From NCBI GenBank assembly GCA_019916065.1, contig CM034243.1, positions 4,774,001 through 4,838,000 of the forward strand: a stretch of DNA of 64,000 bases, written 5' to 3'. This DNA comes from Vitellaria paradoxa (Eukaryota > Streptophyta > Magnoliopsida > Ericales > Sapotaceae). Both the position numbers and the translations under genes were made by a program. The notes under the pieces were generated by a model, which had not been told where the DNA came from, searched no databases, and saw nothing but the letters and a program-made list of their open reading frames with translations. Shown one piece after another: positions 56,298-64,000 of the stretch; the first letter of the stretch is position 1, and each line of letters opens with the position of its first letter.

Positions 56298-59200
56298 TGC
56301 ATCAGAAGAAATCTGAAGTTCAGATCGGAAAAGAAAGCAGCGGCGTCTCTTCCGATTTCAACCCTAAGCCGCCTCTTCTCTTCCATCCTACTACAATCCA
56401 CCAGAAACACTCCCATTTGACTCCTCCTAATCTTCCTCCGCTGCCGCTGCCGCAGTCGTCCAATACAAACCCTCAAATTCTCATCGACCTGACATCGCCC
56501 CATGACGGCTCAATTCCTCCGCCGCCGTCGTTAACGCCAACCGCCAAAACCACTGCTCACAAGCGACCTCTCATGATCCAGTCAAACCCCTTGCCTTCAA
56601 ATTCTTCGAATTCACTCTCTAGATCGCCCACTCTCTCTAAATCCCTTCGCCAATACCCGTTTTCCTCAACCCCGCCATTGAAAAGCCACTACCCGTTGAA
56701 GCTTCTTCCGAACCCCGCCGCCACAAAAGTCGCCGCCTTTCGGATGCTCCGCCACCTCCACCACCTCCGTCGCCTCCGCATCCATCTCCGTCTCATTCTC
56801 CTGTTGTCTCTCCCATTTTTCTACTTCCTAGTTTCCCAACCGAGCCGCTCGTTCGTGCTCGATTTCCTCTCCGCCTTTCTCTTCTCAGCTGCCCTATTGG
56901 TCTCGCTCAATCTCGCACTCCCTCGGCTCCCTTCGATTCGCCTCTTTCTCGCTCGATCCTTCCCAGTTAAGCTCAATTCATCAAACCAGGCGTCGAGACC
57001 GCCTCTTCCGGTGTTTTGGACAATTGGGTCAAGGCAAAAATCGGAGAAACGGCTGAATTCTGGTTGTTGGGTTCAGATTTATAGCAATGGGGATGTATAC
57101 GAGGGCGAATTTCATAAGGGCAAGTGTTCAGGCAGTGGAGTTTACTATTATTACATGAGTGGAAGGTATGAAGGGGACTGGATTGATGGAAAGTATGATG
57201 GTTATGGAGTGGAGACTTGGGCAAGGGGGAGTCGGTATCGCGGGCAATATAGACAAGGCCTTAGGCATGGTTTTGGGGTGTATAGGTTCTATACGGGAGA
57301 TGTTTATGCAGGGGAATGGTCAAATGGGCAGAGCCATGGATGTGGAGTTCATACTTGTGAGGATGGTAGCCGATTTGTGGGGGAATTCAAGTGGGGTGTC
57401 AAGCACGGGCTTGGACACTATCATTTTAGGTAATTCCCGATTTGGTTCATTGGTTTTCTTTTCATTTGTGATAACATAATGGATATTATGAAAGTCTTTG
57501 TTTTGGTGCTTGTATACATTTGTGGGGTTAATTGGGAATTGAATGCATCTTGATGATTTATTATATGCTTTTAGATGTTATATGGCCTTGTTTGGAGTTA
57601 AAACAAAATAATATAAAACTCTACAAATCCCTACAAACACGAATTACGAGATAATAAAATTAAAATTTTCTATTCACTGTACAAAACACGAGACATTAAC
57701 TTTTACAATTTTATACAATTTTATATAACTCCAAACACACCCACGAGTTTGTGCCGGTGCCAGATTTTGGACTTGTGGGTTGTCAACTGCGCAGAGGTTT
57801 ATTTTGGTTGTTGAAATTTTGCCTAAAGGCTAAACGTTGTTGGGTGGTTTAGTTGAAATAGAAAACCAGATTTAACTTTCTAGAAGTAGAAACTGCATGA
57901 AATGAACATTTGTATAACAATTATTAAACGTACGTACAACAGTGAGCTTGGGCATGCATTTGGAATGTTGAGTAAGTATGTATGCCTAACCTTGTACGGA
58001 CTATATGGACCCACTTATTTTGCCTTGAGTTCAGCAAACTAACCATTCTTTTATAGTGCAGTAGATTATGGTTTTTTAAGTAGTTGAATTATAATATAGT
58101 TTTGGTAAGATTTCCACTTAAAGGTCATGCAGCGAAGTCCTGATTTTGGTTCCTTGGTGCTGCGTTCTGAAAATCAAGTGGCATAGTCATCAAATGTGGC
58201 TTTATTTTGCCATTGGGAAGTTTCACATTCTTTTTTTTCCCCCCTCCCCCATGACTGCTCAATATGGTTATACCAAGGTTCCCGTAGTTATAATTTCAGT
58301 TATGGGCAGAATGCTCAACCTTCTTTACATTTTATGGCATTACTACTGCCATGAGACATGTATTGAGAAGTTCCCCTCAAAAAAATCGAGGTTATTTCTA
58401 GACATCCTCACTTTTAGTTGTGAAACCTTTTTATGGATAAAATCACATTGTTACTGCCTGGAAAGACAGCTAACTTTTATGGGTTGTAGTCTGGCCCCTC
58501 AATGTTAGAATGAACTTACATTATTGGTATTCCTGTCTTGGGGTTCTTGTGGGAATATTTGGAGCTGATACAGAAAATGCTGGTAATAGTTTTAGTGCTC
58601 AGCAAATGGCTGAGATCTCAGGTGTAGACAACCCAGGTTTACTTAACCTGTGAAGGGGTTCACTGGGTCAAGAATTGAAGATGTTGGGCAATAAGGAAAT
58701 AGATTTTTAAGGAATTTATTATACTTTCCCCTTTTTCTTCTTATCTACTTTTGCTTGTTGAAGAGAATGAACGAGGAATGCAAACTGAACTTCCTTCTCT
58801 TAATTCTGGCCTTTGCAACAAAATGTATAGGTTTTTTCAATGTTTAGGTTGACTCTCAGATATATACACCAGGGAGATTTTGGGTGTGTATCTTTTTATC
58901 GGTAAATTTTCTGATAAAAAAATAACTTTCTGGAGGAGGTATTTCATTGTTTCTATAAACAAAAATGGCCAAGACCCTTTAATGAAATTAGATAGGAGCA
59001 TCAATATTATATAAGCTTTTGCCTTCTCAACAGTGGGAAGGTTTGACACACTTTTTCAATTTCTTATAAAAGTTCCCACCTGTCCAAGTGAGAAGAGTTC
59101 AGCAAATTTAGGGCTTTGTTTGGATAAATATGGGTATCTAATCAATGAATTTGAGATTAAAATATATTAAAATGTAAAAGAAAGTTTATTTATGTAAGAA

Positions 59201-61953
59201 TAAATAAAATATTTTTAATAATCACTACTATTTTTTAATTCATCAAAAAAAAAAATTGATGAATGAAAAAATAGTAGTTTACCTTTATTATGCATTTTGA
59301 TTTTAAATCCATTATTATGCATGATGTTGAACTCCCCAAATCCAAGGTGAAATCTATATCTAAAGTAACAAAGTTATAGTTGAGTAACTCTCCTTAAATA
59401 AGTGTTATTATATCCTTTGATTTCAAATCGAAAATGCAAACACGACCTAGAACTATTTATATCACTGAAGCCTTACATCAGTTTGAATCATTCTTGTGTA
59501 ATCTAAGCAGCTCTATTGCAGTTTATACAAAATTAAAAACCCTTGCAAACTTTGTATGTCTCTCACCTTGGATGCCACCAATAATTTACATGTTGTATGT
59601 CTCTCACCTTGGATGCCACTAATAATTTACATGTCCCACTGCAACAGAACTCTCCTGCATACCTTATACCCTGATTTGCTGCCTGACAAGGCTTGACCTT
59701 TACTAAAATTGTTAATACATGGCATCCTACTTGTATCATTTTAAAAATGTCAGTTTGTGACACCAACATCAGTTTATTGCAATTATGGCTTCCCTCTTGC
59801 CAGTGTGATAGAAAATGGAATTTTAAGTAATACGAGTTGAACTATTAAGATAAGATCAGCTTATATCCAATATGAAAGAAGTTTACTTTTTGCTTCACAA
59901 AAGTTTTTGTGTGACTCGATCTATTCGTTTGCGTGATTCCTAGAAGGAATGAATTAATAAAATCAAATGGAAATTTTAAATGCAATATAAATGAAGATTG
60001 GTGTGTGGAGAAATGAAATTACAAGTCTCATGTGTCAATTTTATTCTAGATGTTACTCATCAACTGAGTCCCCTTTTTAATATAATATTCAGTCTTTTAC
60101 AGAATAGATTGAGCTTTAGATGTAAACACTACATTTTATAATTTGTTTGGCCTATGTTGATGACCAGAAAATTGTAGGGAACTGTGATTCTGTACTCATT
60201 ATTAATTATTTTTTGCCTTATTTACTTTTGGAGGTATAAGCTCATAACTATGTAAGCATTATGTGAAGACATGATCCTATGATGTTTTTATGGATTATTT
60301 TTAATTTTCCAATTTGTATGATTGAATTTTTATTGATGACTTTGATTTCTTGCTTAAATTAGGTAGGACTCTCATTCCAGCCAAACAGCTGGATGGCTGT
60401 GCTATAGTTTCTTTTAAGGTATTATTTTCTGCTAAATCATGAAAATTAGTCTAGCTGCCACATTTGAACCTGGCCCAGCCACGGAGTAAGGGGAACCTTT
60501 CTTGATGCTGAACATTGACTTTTGTGGGTGGTGTTGCTATTCTAGCCAAGAATAATCATGAGATCTAAAGATACCTTCATTTTGGTATAAATGAGGATGC
60601 ATGTGAAATATTGAATTATTTTTCGAGATCTGAGTATTCACTTATCTGTATCTCATATCTAGAAATGGGGATGTTTATGCTGGAGAATACTTTGCGGACA
60701 AGATGCATGGATTTGGAGTGTACCGTTTTGCAAATGGGCATCTGTATGAAGGAGCATGGCATGAGGGAAGAAGACAAGGACTGGGAATGTACAGTTTCAG
60801 AAACGGGGAGACCCAATGTGGGCACTGGAATAATGGGATTCTTGATGTCCCAAGCACACAGAACGTGACCCTTCCAGTATCTCCTGTTGCAGTGTATCAT
60901 TCCAAAGTACTCAATGTAGTCCAGGTATTTTTACTATTATTTGTTTATTTATTTTTAATAATTCGGGGTATCCAGACTAGCTTGCATGCAGCTTGACTAA
61001 TCCCTTTCATCATTTTGATAAAGTTATCACTCAATTATTGATTAGAAAAAAATAAATGAATAATAAAAAGCAGTATCCATTGCCATAATGCATGATGCTT
61101 GTTAGTGTTGGAAGAGTGTCGTTTGTAGGCAGCAACTATCTGATTGATATTTTCCACTCCGTGTGTTAAGAATATTTGCACAATGATAATGATGATTTAC
61201 GGAGTATCATTGTTCTGTTTTGCAGCAATCATTGTTCCCAATAGTTAATAGCTATTTGGCTGTGTTTATTTTAAATGTTAACTTAATAAATGCTAGGATA
61301 ACTTTTTTGAGTTTTTTTGGCAAGGGCATGAATTCATAGCATTCTTAGAAGCTTTTTCACTCGTAATCAGATCATTTCAAAAATTTTGAGTCTGTTTAAT
61401 TATTTTTGCTTGACAAAATTCACGATTTCCAGCTTTTGATTGAGATTAGATTCGAACTGTTACTGGCTGTGGGAATCCCCTGAATTAATCCACTGTGACA
61501 GTGGATTATTTTCTCTTTTGCTGAGATGGTGTAAAATTGGGGAATTCAGAATTTATATGGTCAAAACCTCGTGCCTTGGACGACGTTTGTCTTACAAGTG
61601 TAACAGCTTAATTCACATCCTAACTTTTCATGCTTTAGTTTCAGTTAAACACTATAAAGGAATGAACTTGTAGGGTGAGAAAAAAAAAAAAAAAGTTAAT
61701 TGGAAAAGGTAAGCAGAAAAGTTTAGAAGCAACTGGATTAAGTGAATAAATTAAAAAAACTAGTGGAAACTCTTAAGAGATGGTTGTCTAACATGAACTG
61801 GGTCCCTCCCAGGAAGCTAGACGAGCAGCAGGGAGAGCATATGATGTGGCGAAGGTAGACGAGAGAGTAAACAGAGCAGTAGTAGCAGCTAACAAGGCGG
61901 CAAACGCAGCAAGAGTAGCAGCAGTAAAGGCTGTGCAAACACAAGTGCATTAG
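56297..61953 (+). CDS. MORN-repeat membrane protein (At4g17080-like)
   Basis: Three exons, 56297-57429, 60663-60924 and 61813-61953, give 511 aa. Residues 1-150 are Pro/Ser-rich and probably disordered, with DLTSPHDGSIPPPPS. Two hydrophobic segments follow (about 164-180 and 187-208). Seven MORN repeats run from about residue 268, of the form YEGEFHKGKCSGSGVY, YEGDW.DGKYDGYGV, YRGQYRQGLRHGFGVY, YAGEW, FVGEFKWGVKHGLG, YAGEY and YEGAWHEGRRQGLG. The C-terminus is an Ala/Arg-rich amphipathic helix (AANKAANAARVAAVKA). Plant databases often call such proteins SET7/9 family, but there is no SET methyltransferase domain. MORN repeats usually bind lipid or support membrane-linked scaffolds. Intron 1 is 3.2 kb. 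The start is the first long-frame ATG and fits the family N-terminus MHQKKSEVQIG. Biochemical role unknown. Confidence 0.92.
57584..57741. mobile_element. MITE in intron 1 of the MORN gene
   Basis: 158 bp with ends GGCCTTGTTTGGAGTT and AACTCCAAACACACCC, inverted with a few mismatches; interior TTTTACAATTTTATACAATT. No ORF. Confidence 0.6.
59552..59633. repeat. 41-bp tandem duplication in MORN intron 1
   Basis: Two adjacent copies of a 41-bp unit (TTGTATGTCTCTCACCTTGG...ATG), differing at one base (59580 against 59621 region, C/T). The near identity suggests a recent slippage or repair duplication. Confidence 0.9.
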
Positions 61954-62030
61954 AATATGGAAAGAAAGTCCAGACTTCCACTTGCCTATTTTGTGAGACT
62001 CGTAAAGCAACTCTATTATCAGTAAAGGGG

Positions 62031-62182
62031 AAAAAATACTCGTGACTGTGCTTACAATGGGCCCTCATGCAAATTAGACAGGTGAAATTGCTCAGTCGAA
62101 AAAATACTCGTGACTCTGCAATCTTAGTTGTTCATGCGTATGGGGGCCCCATGCAAATTAGACAGGTGAAATTGCTCAGTTG
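62031..62182. repeat. imperfect duplication in the MORN gene 3' UTR
   Basis: AAAAAATACTCGTGACT and, about 40 bp later, ATGCAAATTAGACAGGTGAA with ATTGCTCAGT occur twice in the same order (62031-62097 and 62099-62180), separated by diverged sequence. It lies 80 bp after the stop codon, so it is probably transcribed. Confidence 0.75.
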
Positions 62183-62189
62183 CAACTGT

Positions 62190-63280
62190 GTCTAGCAGGC
62201 CCTTCTGGTAAAATTATCGGTCTCCTAGGGCTTGAGAGGGCTGGGAAGAGGATTGCTCGCTTTTAATTTTACTTCAAGCACACCTACATTCTCTGCGGCT
62301 CGTCTTTTTCCCTGTTTGTTTCCTCTGCGGAATGGAATACAACCCCAATGGGGGGGGGGGGAATGGCTGAATTGACGACTATATACATATAGGTAGTTGA
62401 GCAAAAAAATAGCTAGTTGTCCCTCTTTTTGTGTGTAAGAGATGGAGACAATGGCATCAAAATGCCTTTGCTTTTGCATCTCGTTTTGGTTCGTTCCTGT
62501 AAAGTTTAGTTGTAAATTTTTGTAATGCTACAAGCTGGTGCCTGACGGGGTTTTTTTTTTGGGGGGGGGGGGGGGACCTCGATCGAGCTAATGTTGTACA
62601 TGAACTGATGACGTGACAAATCAATTTGAAATTTTGTAAACTCTGCATTTTCTTAGAACTATTGCTTCTTTAGTCATTACTTCGGGCTTGTGTGGCTTGT
62701 TCTGAATGATGATCCTCATTGGTTGTTTTATGTGACAGATGGTAAATACCATGTTTTCTTCTGTCTTTGAATTTATCTATCCCGGTCTATGCTTGCTTGC
62801 TTGCTTGCTTGCTTGAAAGGGAAACAAAAATAGGGTGCGACTTTTGACTGACTGACTGACTCGACAAAAGTTCGGTCTCAAACTGGTTTGCAGGGAGTAC
62901 GAAAATATTTTTTCTTCATTTATTTCGTCGGGGATTGTGTTATGAACCCAACTAATGATGTTTAGCCACATATAAAATGCAAGAAAATTGAGACAGTCGT
63001 CCAATTTGAGAGAATTTTCCAGGAAAACATTTTATTATTATTATTATTTTATTTATTTTTATTTTTATCTATTTTCTTTACAGTGCTCTTTGTTTATATT
63101 TCTATTACAGTTATTAATATACATAACACTAAGGCAACCACTCCACCCTTTACAATGGGGGAAAAAAAAAAAGAGTAATTCTAAAAATAAAAATAAAAAA
63201 TCGAACCATCAACAATAAGTTTAGAACAAAAGAAATGAAGAGCGAACAAAATGATAAGATTTAAAATGAAGTGAATAAAT
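62190..63280. other. 3' flank of the MORN gene
   Basis: Probable 3' UTR followed by spacer. Mononucleotide runs of G occur at 62350-62361 and 62561-62574, a (GCTT)n array at 62790-62814 and a (GACT)n array at 62845-62862. No gene is seen on either strand. Confidence 0.45.
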
Positions 63281-63284
63281 TAAT

Positions 63285-63595
63285 GTGGCATTTGGTTTTT
63301 TTTTTATTTTTTTTCTATTTTTTGTTTTGTTTTGTGTAAAAAATTCTCAAAACGAAAAAATAAAAAATATTTTATTTTTTTTTGTTTTGAGATTTTTCTT
63401 ATTTTTTGTTAAAAATTTTCGAAAAGACTTTTTATCATTTTTTATTTCATGTGTAAACTCATTTTTAATTTTTCAAAACAAATTTTGAAAACACAAGTAA
63501 CTAAATGAATTTTGAACTGTTATTTTTATTTTTAAAAATACAAAATGAAAAATGAGTTCAAAACAAAAAATATAAAAATAACCTAATGACCCCTA
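63285..63595. repeat. dispersed foldback repeat
   Basis: Begins GGCATTTGGTTTTTTT and ends AACCTAATGACCCC, with inner arms around AAAAATGAGTT and AACTCATTTTT. It shares CAAATTTTGAAAACACAAGT with the element at 120-360 and, more distantly, with the core of the 16.3-kb foldback (CAAATTTGAAAACCCAAGT). Confidence 0.55.
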
Positions 63596-63599
63596 AATT

Positions 63600-64000
63600 T
63601 ATTTAAATTTTTAAATTGAATTTAAAAAATGAAAATAAAATAAATAGACCTTTGTTAAAAAATAATAAGATAATTTTTTTTTTCACTTGACTGAGGATAA
63701 AAAAAAATTAACAAAAAACTAAGAATTTTATTTTCCCTTTTTTAACTTTCTGTTGCCTTCACAGATTCTATATTCAGAATATCTTTGTGAAATGGAGTAC
63801 TGTACCCCCCTCTCTCTCTATCTCTCTCTCTAGAAAATCAAAATCAATGTCTACCACAATTTCCGTAACTCAAGTAAAACTGAAAAAAAGGACATTTTTT
63901 CGCTTCTCGTATTACAGATTCGAGAGACCATTGCCATCTCCACATGAGTAAGCTTTAAAAAGACACACATACTAATATATATATATAGAGAGAGAGAGAG
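63600..64000. other. window edge, no gene seen
   Basis: AT-rich sequence, then a CT array (63807-63832) and a GA array that runs off the window end (63986-64000). The GA/CT content from 63770 on resembles a plant promoter or leader, so a gene may start beyond the window. Confidence 0.4.

Noticed and set aside
56297..61953. SET7/9-type histone methyltransferase
   Set aside because: Only the MORN repeats are shared with SET7/9; no SET domain or cofactor motif is present in any exon.

Overview
The window is nuclear DNA of a flowering plant, most likely a eudicot. It is AT-rich (I estimate near 70%), its genes are split by canonical GT..AG introns, and the intergenic DNA and introns are full of MITEs, SINE copies, microsatellites and one Ty1/copia retrotransposon. 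I cannot name the species. Nothing bacterial, organellar or CRISPR-like is present.

Six protein genes can be assembled exon by exon with phases that close exactly. On the minus strand: an hnRNP-Q-type protein with three RRMs (7827-3111, 11 exons, 794 aa); tubulin-folding cofactor A (14534-10889, 3 exons, 113 aa, plus a 5'-UTR intron); a DxD-type nucleotide-sugar transferase (24123-21651, 3 exons, 361 aa); and a CYP714-type cytochrome P450 (35604-30012, 5 exons, 531 aa). On the plus strand: a casein kinase II regulatory beta subunit (39263-45290, 5 exons, 299 aa) and a MORN-repeat membrane protein (56297-61953, 3 exons, 511 aa). These are ordinary single genes without operon-like coupling; their functions (RNA binding, tubulin folding, glycosylation, gibberellin-type oxidation, kinase regulation, membrane scaffold) form no visible pathway.

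Between them lie repeat fields. 16.2-18.4 kb holds a nested foldback of about 2.07 kb. 18.78-18.90 kb holds a tRNA-derived SINE with an 18-bp target duplication. 25.4-28.4 kb holds a 1.33-kb inverted-repeat element followed by copies of a TAA-duplicating MITE family. 49.70-54.45 kb holds a copia element with a 5-bp target duplication, one internal stop codon, and a 3' LTR that lacks 219 bp present in the 5' LTR.

I see no new multi-gene system. The observations most worth a second look are an AUG-UAA start-stop element overlapping the main start codon of the MORN gene, other leader uORFs, the hairpin-bounded deletion of the 3' LTR, the fresh-looking SINE, the large foldback, and a coding-like minus-strand stretch at 1406-1539 that I cannot assign.
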